A stretch of 64,000 bases of DNA from Rhodothalassiaceae bacterium (GCA_026004935.1 BPKC01000001.1:124001-188000), one strand, 5' to 3'. Numbered from the stretch's first letter, positions 8,405 through 16,639 are shown. The notes: a model not told the origin generated them from the sequence alone. A program made the numbers and translations.

Positions 8405-9160
8405 ATGGCCCGGCGCAGGATTCTGGTGATCGTGCCGATCCCGATGGACGAGGCGGGCGTCGCCCAGCGCGAGGCCCAGCTTGCCGGCCTGCGGATCGCC
8501 CCGGACACCGAGGTCGTCTTCCAGGCGGTGAGCTGGGGTGCGGCGCTCGGGGATTCCTACCACGACATGCTGCTCATGGACATGTCGGTCTTCGAGGCGG
8601 GGCTGAAGGCGGAAGAGGCGGGCTTTGATGCCGTCATCGTCGACACCGTGAGCGATTCCGGCCTCGCCGCCCTGCGCTCCCGGCTTGCGATCCCGGTGGT
8701 CGGCCCCGGCCAGGCGGCGCTGCATCTGGCGGCGATGCTTGGTCACCGCTTCACGATTCTCACCATGTGGGACGAGTGGTTCCCCCTCTACCGCAAGATT
8801 CTGACCGAATACGCGTTGTGGCCGCGGCTTGCGTCGATGCGCTCGATCCGCACGCGCCCGGATCTCAAGGAGCTGCTGGCGGGCAAGGAGGAGGTGGTCT
8901 TCGCGAAGCTGCTCGACGAGGCCCGGGCCGCGATCGCGGAGGACGGCGCCGACGTCATCGTCCTCGGTTCCACGACGATGCATCAGTCCCACGGCCATCT
9001 CGCGGCCAATCTGCCGGTGCCGGTGATCAATCCCGGGGTCGTCGCCTTCCGCATGACCGAGCTCCTGCTCGATCTCGGCCTCGCCCACTCCAAGAAGGCC
9101 TATCCGACCCCGGAGGTGCTGCAGGACGATGCGATTCTGGAAAGGAGGCCGCCGCGGTGA
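8405..9160 (+). CDS. Asp/Glu/hydantoin racemase-family protein lacking both catalytic cysteines
   Basis: A 251-residue protein with the racemase-superfamily layout (Asp/Glu racemase, hydantoin racemase, maleate isomerase, arylmalonate decarboxylase). The two positions that carry the catalytic cysteines in classic members appear as T81 (VIVDTVSDSGLAALR) and S189 (VIVLGSTTMHQ), and the whole protein has no cysteine at all. The family fold is still clear from PVVGPGQAALHLAAMLG and VPVINPG. It is thus unlikely to be an ordinary two-cysteine racemase; it may catalyse another reaction, or bind rather than convert a ligand. First gene of a four-gene operon; its stop overlaps the GTG of the next gene. 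Confidence 0.8.
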   Translation: MARRRILVIVPIPMDEAGVAQREAQLAGLRIAPDTEVVFQAVSWGAALGDSYHDMLLMDMSVFEAGLKAEEAGFDAVIVDTVSDSGLAALRSRLAIPVVGPGQAALHLAAMLGHRFTILTMWDEWFPLYRKILTEYALWPRLASMRSIRTRPDLKELLAGKEEVVFAKLLDEARAAIAEDGADVIVLGSTTMHQSHGHLAANLPVPVINPGVVAFRMTELLLDLGLAHSKKAYPTPEVLQDDAILERRPPR

Positions 9161-9603
9161 GCGGGATCGTGAGAGAGGAGTCCATCGGTGCGGTCTACCG
9201 CCTCGACGAGGCCGGACGGCTTCCTTACGAATACTATGTCGACATCGTCACCAAGCGCTACTTTCACGGCGTCGACAACAAGAACCTCGATCTCGTGCTG
9301 GCCTGCTTCCACGAGGACGCCTTCCTGCACGAGCTCACCTCCGACACGCGCCATGACGGGCGCGATCGCGGCATCCGCCGGATGTTCGAGGATCTCTTCG
9401 CCCATCACGGCCGCATCTGGCACGGCAACTTCGTCCACACCGTGGATGTCGAGGCCGAGGCCATCTGCTCGCAGTTCTCCGTCGAGATCGAAAGCCCCGA
9501 AGGCGAGATGCTGCGCTACGAGAACTGCAACCGCTTCCATCTGAAGGACGGCCGGTTCCAGCGCGTCTTCGTCTACATGAGCGGCGAAAATCTTCTGAAG
9601 TAG
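9157..9603 (+). CDS. SnoaL/NTF2-like protein, first of a tandem pair
   Basis: A 148-residue single-domain protein of the SnoaL/NTF2-like fold, seen in the opening YEYYVDIVTKRYFHGVDNKNLDLVLACFHEDA and the closing FQRVFVYMSGEN strand. This fold serves cyclases, dehydratases (for example BaiE-type bile acid dehydratases), isomerases and epoxide hydrolases, so the exact reaction is open. It starts at GTG 9157 inside GTGA, overlapping the stop of the racemase-like gene, with AAAGGAGG at 9141-9148. It is clearly paralogous to the next gene (shared LACFH, IRRMFEDLF/FFA and YVYMSG-type blocks). A dehydration or isomerisation step in the cluster's pathway is a reasonable inference. Confidence 0.85.
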   Translation: MSGIVREESIGAVYRLDEAGRLPYEYYVDIVTKRYFHGVDNKNLDLVLACFHEDAFLHELTSDTRHDGRDRGIRRMFEDLFAHHGRIWHGNFVHTVDVEAEAICSQFSVEIESPEGEMLRYENCNRFHLKDGRFQRVFVYMSGENLLK

Positions 9604-9612
9604 GAGGCGGCG

Positions 9613-10011
9613 ATGCAGTATCCGTGCACCCTCGACCGCGACGGCCTCGTGGATCTCGCCATCCGCCGCTACTTCGGCAGCGTCGACCGCAAGGACCTCG
9701 ACGCGACGCTGGCCTGCTTTCACGACGAGGCGCTGCTCACCGTCCAGACGGCCTTCGTCACCCATGCGGGCAAGGCCGCGATCCGGCGGATGTTCGAGGA
9801 CTTCTTCGCGAGCTGGACGCGGATCGTCCACCGCGACTTCGAGATCACGGCGGACCCCGGCAACGGCCGGATCGCGGCCAGCTTCATCGCCGAACTCACG
9901 GCGCCGGACGGCGCCGTCACCAGGCTTCACAACACCAATTTCTGGCGCGTGCGCGGCGAGCGCTTCCAGGAGGTCTATGTCTACATGAGCGGGCAGAACG
10001 TGCTGGTCTGA
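9613..10011 (+). CDS. SnoaL/NTF2-like protein, second of a tandem pair
   Basis: A 132-residue SnoaL/NTF2-like protein lying 9 bases after its paralogue. It shares the RYFGSVDRKDLDATLACFHDEA opening, the IRRMFEDFF helix and the VYVYMSGQNVL end with the upstream copy, but lacks about 16 N-terminal residues and differs strongly in the middle, where pocket residues lie. Either a heteromer of the two or two successive steps on related intermediates would fit. AGGAGG sits 6-11 bases before ATG 9613. The TonB-dependent receptor follows 64 bases later in the same direction. Confidence 0.85.
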   Translation: MQYPCTLDRDGLVDLAIRRYFGSVDRKDLDATLACFHDEALLTVQTAFVTHAGKAAIRRMFEDFFASWTRIVHRDFEITADPGNGRIAASFIAELTAPDGAVTRLHNTNFWRVRGERFQEVYVYMSGQNVLV

Positions 10012-10075
10012 GCCGCCGCAAGGGTCGGGGCGGCGATCGAGGCTGAAGGCTCCAGGGCAGGTGAAGGAGGAAACC

Positions 10076-12604
10076 ATGGCGGAACGGGCAGGTGGACGGC
10101 GCAGCGGCGGCGTGGATCGCGGGCGGTGGCTTGCGGCCGCGGCGGCCGGAACGGCGCTTGCGGTGGTCCTCGGCGCCGGCGCGCCGCGGGCGCAGACGGC
10201 CGACCAGACGGAAGCGGCCGGCGAGCAGACCCTTGAGGAGATCGTGGTGACGGCCCGGCGCGTCGCCGAGTCGCTGCAGAACGTGCCGGCGACGGTCTCC
10301 GTGCTGACCAGCCGCACCATCGAGACCGCGGGCATCGAACGCGTAGAGGACTATGTCGCGCTGACCCCCGGGGTCACCATCGTCACCAACACCGCCGAGG
10401 TCGCGGACTCGCAGGTCAACATCCGCGGCATCAACGGCGCCCGCGACGCCGAAAACAACTATGCGCTGATCATCGATGGCGTGCTGCGCACCAATCCCGC
10501 GGCGCTCAACCGCGAATACAGCGATCTCCAGCAGATCGAGGTGCTGAAGGGGCCGCAGGGCGCGCTCTACGGGCGCAACGCGGCCGCCGGCGCCATCGTC
10601 ATCACGACGAAGAGACCCGGCAACGAGGTCGAAGGCGAGGTGAAGGTCTCGGGCGCCGAGGACAACACCTTCCTCGTCTCCGGCTCGCTGTCCGGTCCGC
10701 TGGTCAAGGACGAGCTCTTCGTGCGGCTGCATGCCGACTACCGCACGAGCGACGGCTACTACCGCAACAGCTTCCTCGACAGCAAAACCATCGACGGCTT
10801 CGAGGGCTGGAACATCGACGGCCGGATTCTCTGGGAGCCGTCGGCGGCGACCAGCCTCGACACCCAGATCCACTACGGCGAGGTGGACGCGAACGCCATC
10901 GTCTTCAACGCGTCCTTCCAGCTTCCGGCCTTCGCCGAGTTTCTCGGCGTGCCCGAGTTCTTCGAGGACGTGAACGACCACCGCTTCGTGTTCCAGCCCA
11001 ACATCACCTCCTTCAACAACCAGACCGCACTCGAGCTGTCGACGAAGCTCGACCATGACCTCGAATGGGCGACGCTGACGGCCTGGCTGCTCTATTCGGA
11101 CATCGACAACAACTTCGGCGCCGACGGAACCTCGGGCGCCTTCGGCTTCTTCAACGACGAGCCGACCTGCCGCCAGACGACGGCCGAGCTGTTCGCCGCC
11201 GGCGTCACGCTGCCGCCGCCGCAGATCCTGGGGCCCGTTCCCGAATTTTCGATCTTCGGCCCCTACACGCCGACGAGCTGCGACGGCACGCAGTTCCAGG
11301 TCCGCAATCAGGAGGACGTGAGCTTCGAGCTGCGGCTTGCGTCACCGGACGGCCAGGCGCTGCGCTGGCTGGCCGGCGTCTACTATCTGCACATCGACCG
11401 GGAGGTCGGCGTGAATCTGGGCATCGACAAGGGCGCGGGCATCACCCGGGCGCTCTTCGTGCCGCCGTCGGGCGCGAACCCCACCGAGCAGCTGGTCCAC
11501 GACAATTTCCGGACCAACGTCTACGCCGTCTTCGGCCAGCTCGCCTATGATCTGACCCCCGATCTCGAAGGCTCGGTGGCGCTGCGCTACGACCGCGAGG
11601 TGCGGCGGGTGCGCAATCTCGTGCCAGCGGATGCGCGCACGCAGTTCGTCGACTTCGACGGGCCGCCGTTTGCCGGTGGCGCGCCGCTCAATCCGGGCCT
11701 GTCGCCGATCATCAACCCGAGCGGCGTGATCCCGCCGCAAAAGCGCGCCTTCGAGCAGGTCCAGCCGAAGGTGAGCCTGACCTGGCGGGTGGATCCCGAG
11801 TGGACGCTGTTCGCCAACTGGGGCGTGGGCTTCCGCAGCGGCGGCTTCAACAACCTCGGCTCGGCGGCGACCGTGGATCTCTTCTTCAACAGCACGATCG
11901 GCGCGGGCGTGAAGATCGCCGACGTCTTCCGCAAGGAGACCTCGAACGCCACCGAGGCGGGCTTCCGCGGGCGGCTCTTCGGCGGCCGGCTCCGGCTGGA
12001 GGGCGCCTACTACCACACCATCGTCGACGACATGCAGTTCTTCGAGTTCTTCGTCGGCCCCTTCGGGCTGCTGCGCGTCGTCTCCAACATCGACAAGGTG
12101 CGCATCGACGGCTTCGAGGTGAGCGCGAACGCGCGCCCCGCCTCCTGGCTCGATCTCTACGCCGCCTTCAACTTCACCGACTCGAGCATCAAGCGCAACG
12201 ACTCGCGCCCCGATACCGTCGGCAACAAGTCGCCGCTGACCGCCAAGTACACCTTGAACGGCGGCGCGATGCTGACGCTGCCGGTGCTGGATGATGTCGA
12301 CTGGATCCTGCGCGCCGACGGCCGGCTCACCGGCCCGACCTGGTTCCACACGGTCCAGGACGAGCAGCGGCCGACGATCTTCGGCGTGCCGGCCGACTAC
12401 AGCGTCACCCGGCGCGACGCCTTCTTCCTGCTGGACCTGCGCACGGGTTTCGAGACCGCGCGCTGGTCGCTCATGGCGTTCGCCACGAATCTGACGAAGG
12501 AGCGCTATCTGGCCGAGGTGATCCCGGCGATCGAGTTCGGCGGCAGCTTCGTCTCGCCGGGGGCGCTGCGCCGCTTCGGCGCCGAGTTCCGGGTGAAGTT
12601 CTAG
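10076..12604 (+). CDS. TonB-dependent outer-membrane receptor 1
   Basis: An 842-residue receptor for energy-coupled uptake across the outer membrane. A basic N-terminus and a hydrophobic AAAAGTALAVVLGAG stretch form the signal peptide, followed by the LEEIVVTARR TonB-box-like segment, the plug domain (VYDGVLR-type region IIDGVLRTNP and IEVLKGPQGALYGRNAAAGAI) and a long beta-barrel ending in VKF. ATG 10076 is chosen: GAAGGAGGAAACC precedes it directly. It is the last gene of the operon that begins with the racemase-like gene, so it probably brings in the compound degraded by region 1. The ligand cannot be told from sequence. A strong hairpin terminator follows at 12667. Confidence 0.95.
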   Translation: MAERAGGRRSGGVDRGRWLAAAAAGTALAVVLGAGAPRAQTADQTEAAGEQTLEEIVVTARRVAESLQNVPATVSVLTSRTIETAGIERVEDYVALTPGVTIVTNTAEVADSQVNIRGINGARDAENNYALIIDGVLRTNPAALNREYSDLQQIEVLKGPQGALYGRNAAAGAIVITTKRPGNEVEGEVKVSGAEDNTFLVSGSLSGPLVKDELFVRLHADYRTSDGYYRNSFLDSKTIDGFEGWNIDGRILWEPSAATSLDTQIHYGEVDANAIVFNASFQLPAFAEFLGVPEFFEDVNDHRFVFQPNITSFNNQTALELSTKLDHDLEWATLTAWLLYSDIDNNFGADGTSGAFGFFNDEPTCRQTTAELFAAGVTLPPPQILGPVPEFSIFGPYTPTSCDGTQFQVRNQEDVSFELRLASPDGQALRWLAGVYYLHIDREVGVNLGIDKGAGITRALFVPPSGANPTEQLVHDNFRTNVYAVFGQLAYDLTPDLEGSVALRYDREVRRVRNLVPADARTQFVDFDGPPFAGGAPLNPGLSPIINPSGVIPPQKRAFEQVQPKVSLTWRVDPEWTLFANWGVGFRSGGFNNLGSAATVDLFFNSTIGAGVKIADVFRKETSNATEAGFRGRLFGGRLRLEGAYYHTIVDDMQFFEFFVGPFGLLRVVSNIDKVRIDGFEVSANARPASWLDLYAAFNFTDSSIKRNDSRPDTVGNKSPLTAKYTLNGGAMLTLPVLDDVDWILRADGRLTGPTWFHTVQDEQRPTIFGVPADYSVTRRDAFFLLDLRTGFETARWSLMAFATNLTKERYLAEVIPAIEFGGSFVSPGALRRFGAEFRVKF

Positions 12605-12615
12605 GAGCCGGATCT

Positions 12616-12664
12616 CCCTGACAGGTTTCCACCAGCCGAAACCCCGTCTCCGCTCCTGTCAGGG
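12616..12664. terminator. Inverted repeat after TonB receptor 1
   Basis: A perfect 10-bp inverted repeat, CCCTGACAGG (12616-12625) and CCTGTCAGGG (12655-12664), with a nested GGTTTC/GAAACC hairpin inside. No T-run follows. It stands just before the strong terminator at 12667 and may protect the 3' end of the receptor mRNA or assist termination. Confidence 0.55.
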
Positions 12665-12666
12665 CG

Positions 12667-12697
12667 ACCCCGCCCCGGTTCTCAGCCGGGGCGGGGT
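12667..12697. terminator. Bidirectional terminator overlapping the GST-like gene end
   Basis: A perfect 12-bp stem (ACCCCGCCCCGG at 12667-12678 with CCGGGGCGGGGT at 12686-12697) around a 7-base loop, with a short T tail on the plus side. It lies between the convergent receptor and GST-like genes, and the stop codon of the GST-like gene sits in the loop, so one structure probably ends both transcripts. Confidence 0.8.
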
Positions 12698-13317
12698 TTC
12701 CATGTGGTCCAGCCCCCCGGGCCCGGGACCGCGACGACCAGCGGCTCGCCCGCAAGCAGCGGCTCGACCCGCCGGGGCCAGGCGAGCCGGCCGGGCGCAT
12801 CCCCGCCGAGCGCGCTGATCCTCTCCCACCACGCCTGAAGCGGCGGCGCGCCCGCAACGAGGCGGGCGCCCGCCGCGGTCGAGATCGCCGCGCCGACGAC
12901 GAGGGCGCAGGCCGCATCCGCCAGCCCCGGCACCGCACCCTGAAGGAAGGCCCGGCCGTCGGCGAGCTGGCGGCGCACCAGCTCGAGATGGCCGGCAAGG
13001 CGCGGCCCGCGGGCGCGGCGCGCGACCCGTGCCCAGGTCAGCAGCGCCAGCGGCATGCCCCGGTTGCCGTTGGGAAACAGCGTCGGCTGCGGGCGATGCG
13101 CCTCCACCAGCAGCGCCAGCACGAGCGGCCCGGTCACGCGGTCCCGGCCGAGCGTCAGCACGAACGGCTCGCCTTGCGGGACATCCCCGTGCCCCTCCGC
13201 CTCCGGCAGCCGGGGCGGAGCGAGCCCCTTGATCGCCGCAAGCAGCCGCGCGCAGACCCGCGCCCCGGCATCCGCGCGCCGGGCCGGATACAGCCGTGGC
13301 TGCGGACCCTGCGTCAT
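12682..13317 (-). CDS. Glutathione S-transferase-like protein
   Basis: A 211-residue protein. The C-terminal half reads like the GST helical domain: LELVRRQLADGRAFLQGAVPGLADAACALVV, then a PPLQAWWERISALGG helix. The N-terminal half has the spacing of a thioredoxin-like domain (RLYPARRADAGARVCARLLAAIKGL) but is weakly conserved. The start at 13317 is chosen because this is where family-like sequence begins; the same frame stays open upstream as antisense to the RpiR gene, which is an artefact of high GC. It is convergent with the TonB receptor gene and divergent from the RpiR regulator. A glutathione-linked or stress role is possible; the substrate is unknown. Confidence 0.65.
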   Translation of the reverse strand: MTQGPQPRLYPARRADAGARVCARLLAAIKGLAPPRLPEAEGHGDVPQGEPFVLTLGRDRVTGPLVLALLVEAHRPQPTLFPNGNRGMPLALLTWARVARRARGPRLAGHLELVRRQLADGRAFLQGAVPGLADAACALVVGAAISTAAGARLVAGAPPLQAWWERISALGGDAPGRLAWPRRVEPLLAGEPLVVAVPGPGGWTTWKPRPG

Positions 13318-13518
13318 CCGTGCGCCTTCCCTTCCGCCGTCGCACCGCCGCCCGCCGCCCTTCCCTAGCACGCCGTTGCGGTGGCGGCGAAGCGCCGGCG
13401 GAGCCCTCGGCTTGTGCGGCGCGGGCGTCTGCCTTACGTTTCTTTCCGATCTGCGATCGTGGCCGGCGGCCAACAAGAATGTTCCGCACGCGGCGGCAGA
13501 CAGGGGAGGGAGCGGGCC

Positions 13519-14418
13519 ATGGCGAAACGGGATGCCTCCGGGGCGCGGACGCAGGATCCTCCCGTCACCGTCGCCCAGCGGGTGCGCGCGAAGATGGAGG
13601 AGCTGGCGCCCTCCGAGCGGCGGGTGGCGCGGCTGCTGCTTACGAACTATCCCGCCGCGGGGCTGCAGTCCATCAACCAGCTCGCCCGCGAGGCCGGCGT
13701 GAGCGCGCCGACGGTGCTGCGGTTTCTCGCGCGGATCGGGTTTCCGGGCTATGCGCCGTTCCAGGATGCCCTGCGCGAGGAGCTGCGCCAGCGCAGCGTC
13801 TCGCCGCTGGCACTGGACGATCTGCCCGAGGCGGGCACGGGCGCGCGCCATGCCATGGCGGCGCGGCTGGCGCGGGCGATCGAGCACAGCTTCGCGCTCG
13901 TGACCGACTTCGACTTCTCCGCCGCCATCGATCTTCTCGCCGACCGTCGCCGGCCGGTGCTCGTCACCGGCGGGCGGTTCTCGGACCCGCTGGCGCGGTA
14001 TCTCTGGCTGCATCTGCGCGAGATCCGGCCGCGCACGTTCCACCTGCCGGCGGATCCGCTCATCCGCAATCCGGCGCTTGTGGATCACGGGCCGCGGTCG
14101 GTGGCGGTCGTCTTCGACTTCCGCCGCTACCAGGAGACGACCGCCGATTTCGCGGAACGCGCGGCGGAGCGCGGGGTCAGCATCGTTCTCGTGACCGATC
14201 CCTATCTTTCGCCGATTTCGCGCCTGGCCAAGGTGGTGCTCACCGTCGATGTCGCCGCGGTCACGCCCTTCGACAGCTACACGCCGGCGTTTGCGCTCAT
14301 CGAGGTGCTGGTCGCCGAGCTCGTCGCCCGTCTCGGCGACGAGGCGCGGCGCCGGATGGCGGAGGCCGACGCGCTGAGAGGCGTGCCGCGCACGCCGGCC
14401 GGGCCCTCACGCGGCTGA
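13519..14418 (+). CDS. RpiR/MurR-family transcriptional regulator
   Basis: A 299-residue regulator. The N-terminal HTH_6 domain (about residues 20-95) includes SINQLAREAGVSAPTVLRFLARIGFPGYAPFQ; the C-terminal SIS domain (about 125-255) normally senses a phosphorylated sugar or another small ligand. Start 13519 follows GGGGAGGGAGCGGG; the frame is open further upstream without homologous sequence. Its end overlaps the end of the opposing amidase gene by 12 bases. TTCCGATC at 13446-13453 in its upstream region resembles half of the GTTCCGATCGGAAC palindrome found before TonB receptor 2, which hints that it controls region 2 and itself; this is tentative. Confidence 0.9.
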   Translation: MAKRDASGARTQDPPVTVAQRVRAKMEELAPSERRVARLLLTNYPAAGLQSINQLAREAGVSAPTVLRFLARIGFPGYAPFQDALREELRQRSVSPLALDDLPEAGTGARHAMAARLARAIEHSFALVTDFDFSAAIDLLADRRRPVLVTGGRFSDPLARYLWLHLREIRPRTFHLPADPLIRNPALVDHGPRSVAVVFDFRRYQETTADFAERAAERGVSIVLVTDPYLSPISRLAKVVLTVDVAAVTPFDSYTPAFALIEVLVAELVARLGDEARRRMAEADALRGVPRTPAGPSRG

Positions 14419-15855
14419 GAGCGGCGGGCGCGGGCTGCGCCATTCCCGCTTCCGCTCGATCCAGGCCGCGGCCGCCATCAGCCGGGCGTCCTCGCCGCGG
14501 CGCGCGACGAGCTGGATCCCGAGCGGCATGCCGGCGGCGTCGAACACGCCGGGCAGGGAAGCGGCGGGCTGTCCCGAGACATTGAAGGGCAGGGTGAAGA
14601 ACAGCCAGGCGAGCACGGCCTCGGCATGGGCGCGCCAGTCGGGATTGGAGAAGGGAAAGGCGTCGGCGGCGGGCGCGGCGCGCGGCACCGCGGGCAGCAG
14701 CAGCAGATCGCCGTCCGCGCAAGAACCCGCGATCACGCGCGCCGCGATTCTCAGAGCCTCTTGGGCGCGGGCGAGCGCGGGAGCGGGCATTCGCCGCCCC
14801 GCCTCGATCAGGCCCGCGACCACGGGCGAGAGGGTGGCGAGATCGAAGGGCGTGCCGGTCGCCTCCTCGACGGCTGCGATCGCGGCCGCCGCCTCGGCCG
14901 CCGCCAGCGTGAGGAAGGCGTCCGAGATCGCCGCGAAATCATGGGTGAAGGAGACCTCCGCGATCCGTGCTCCGGCCGCCTCCAGCTCACGGGCCAGCTC
15001 CGTGACGGCCGCGGCGAGGGCGGGATCGGTCGCAAGCGGCCCCTCGTCGGTGATGAGACCGATGCGCGGGCGCCCGAGTTCGGCCGCGCCTGCGGCCGCG
15101 AGCAGGTCGGCGCGGTCCGGCAGCGCGTAAGGGTCGCCCGGAGCGGGGCCGCAGAGGATGTCGAGATAGGCCGCGGCGTCGCGCACGCTGAGCGAGATCA
15201 CGCCCTCTGAAGCGAGCCCCTGCCAGACGTCGCCCAGATAGGGGGCGTAGCTGGTGCGTCCGCGCGACGGCTTGAAGCCGAAGACGCCGCAGAAGGCGGC
15301 CGGCACCCGGATCGAGCCCGCCCCGTCGCTCGCATGGGCGAAGGGCACGAGCCGCGCCGCGACCGCCGCCGCGGCACCTCCGCTCGATCCGCCGGCGGCG
15401 CGTGCGGGATCCCAGGGGTTGCGGGTCGTCCCGTGCACCGGGGAGACGCTGGAAATCGAGAACCCGAACTCGGGCACCGCCGTCTTGCCGCAGGGCAGCA
15501 GCCCGGCCGCCCGCCCCCGCGAGACGATCAGGCTGTCGCCCGGCACGGGCAGGGATGCGAGGGCGGCGAGTCCGTTGCTGGTGGGCCAGGGCGCGCAGAA
15601 AAGCGTCATGTCCTTCAGCAGCCAGGGCAGCCCCGCGAGCGGACTGCCGCCCGGCACCCCGCCCCGCCGAAGCGCCGCGCGGGCCGCGGCGGGATCGAAG
15701 ACCGTGGTGAGCCCGAGCCGCGGGTTGAGGGCCGCGTGGGCGTCCTCGAGCCAGGCGATGAGATCCTCCGGCCGGCAGCGCCCGGCCGCGATCGCCGCCG
15801 CAGCCGCCATTCCGTCGCGGCCGCTCCGGCCGTCCAGTCCGAAAAATCCGGTCAT
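14407..15855 (-). CDS. Amidase signature family hydrolase
   Basis: A 482-residue amidase-signature enzyme that hydrolyses a carboxamide or carbamoyl bond. The Ser-cisSer-Lys machinery is visible: the lysine in LPWLLKDMT, the glycine/serine block AGGSSGGAAAAVAA, and the nucleophile region SDGAGSIRVPAAFCGVFGFKPSRGR. The length is normal for the family, and no tRNA-dependent GatA partner genes are nearby, so a catabolic amidase is more likely than GatA. It diverges from the second isochorismatase-fold gene across a 121-base region with a perfect 14-bp palindrome 37 bases upstream of the amidase start. The substrate is unknown. Confidence 0.92.
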   Translation of the reverse strand: MTGFFGLDGRSGRDGMAAAAAIAAGRCRPEDLIAWLEDAHAALNPRLGLTTVFDPAAARAALRRGGVPGGSPLAGLPWLLKDMTLFCAPWPTSNGLAALASLPVPGDSLIVSRGRAAGLLPCGKTAVPEFGFSISSVSPVHGTTRNPWDPARAAGGSSGGAAAAVAARLVPFAHASDGAGSIRVPAAFCGVFGFKPSRGRTSYAPYLGDVWQGLASEGVISLSVRDAAAYLDILCGPAPGDPYALPDRADLLAAAGAAELGRPRIGLITDEGPLATDPALAAAVTELARELEAAGARIAEVSFTHDFAAISDAFLTLAAAEAAAAIAAVEEATGTPFDLATLSPVVAGLIEAGRRMPAPALARAQEALRIAARVIAGSCADGDLLLLPAVPRAAPAADAFPFSNPDWRAHAEAVLAWLFFTLPFNVSGQPAASLPGVFDAAGMPLGIQLVARRGEDARLMAAAAWIERKREWRSPRPPLSAA

Positions 15856-15891
15856 GGTCGCTCCCGTGGCCGCGGTTCGCCCGGCCCATGT

Positions 15892-15905
15892 GTAATGATC
15901 ATTAC
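15892..15905. promoter_or_regulatory. Perfect 14-bp palindrome in the amidase/isochorismatase divergent promoter
   Basis: GTAATGATCATTAC is a perfect palindrome in an otherwise GC-rich region, 37 bases before the amidase start and 72 before the hydrolase start. A regulator binding here could control both directions. The motif differs from both the GntR-type operator and the palindrome at 19183; which protein binds it is unknown. Confidence 0.6.
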
Positions 15906-15976
15906 GCTTGCGTCCTCAGGCTCTCATACCGTAGTGATGTGTCGCGGACAATGTCAAAAGGGAAAGGGCGGCGGCC

Positions 15977-16639
15977 GTGCATGAGAGCGGTGACTGCGGG
16001 CGGAATCTTCCGTTCCGGTGCGCGGAGCAGACCGCGCTTCTGGTCGTGGACGTGCAGGGCTACGTCGGCCATCCGCAGCGGGGCATGTTCGCGCGCGCCG
16101 ACGTGCCGGAAACCGTGCGGGATGCCTATTTCGACCGCCTGAGGGGAACGGTGCTGCCGAACATCGCGGCGCTCGCCGACGCCTGCCGGGACAAGGGTGC
16201 CGAGGTCCTCTACACGGTGATCGAGAGTCTCACCCGCGACGGGCGCGAGCGCAGCCTCGACCACAAGATCTCGGGCATCTTCGTCGCGCCCGGCTCGCCG
16301 GAGGCCCGGGTTCTGCCCGAGGTCGCGCCCCGCGGCGACGAGATGGTGATCCCCAAGACCTCCTCGTCGGTCTTCTGCTCGACGAACATCGACTACATCC
16401 TGCGCAACCTCGGCATCCGCCAGCTGATGATCGTCGGCCTGTTCACCGAGCAGTGCGTGCTCTCGGCGGTGCGCGATGCCGCCGATCTCGGCTATCTCGT
16501 CACCGTGGCGGCGGACGCCTGCGCGTCGCTGCTGCCCGAGCGCCACGAGATGGGGCTGAAGCTCTGCGAGGGCTACGCGCGCGTCCTGACGACGGCCGAC
16601 GCGCTCGCGGAACTTTCGGTGATGGCCGCCCGCGGCTAG
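15977..16639 (+). CDS. Isochorismatase-fold cysteine hydrolase 2
   Basis: A 220-residue hydrolase with the family triad D25 (LLVVDVQGYV), K127 (VIPKTSSSVF) and C160 (GLFTEQCVLSAVRDA). It belongs to the broad nicotinamidase/isochorismatase group; SSVFCSTNIDYILRNLGIRQLMIVGLFTEQCV is like peroxyureidoacrylate/ureidoacrylate amidohydrolases and related amidases, but the substrate is not settled. It starts with GTG 15977 after a GGGAAAGGG stretch; an ATG four bases on is out of frame. Its TAG lies in a CTAG tetramer shared with the stop of the opposing deacylase gene, the same arrangement as in region 1. Confidence 0.88.
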   Translation: MHESGDCGRNLPFRCAEQTALLVVDVQGYVGHPQRGMFARADVPETVRDAYFDRLRGTVLPNIAALADACRDKGAEVLYTVIESLTRDGRERSLDHKISGIFVAPGSPEARVLPEVAPRGDEMVIPKTSSSVFCSTNIDYILRNLGIRQLMIVGLFTEQCVLSAVRDAADLGYLVTVAADACASLLPERHEMGLKLCEGYARVLTTADALAELSVMAARG

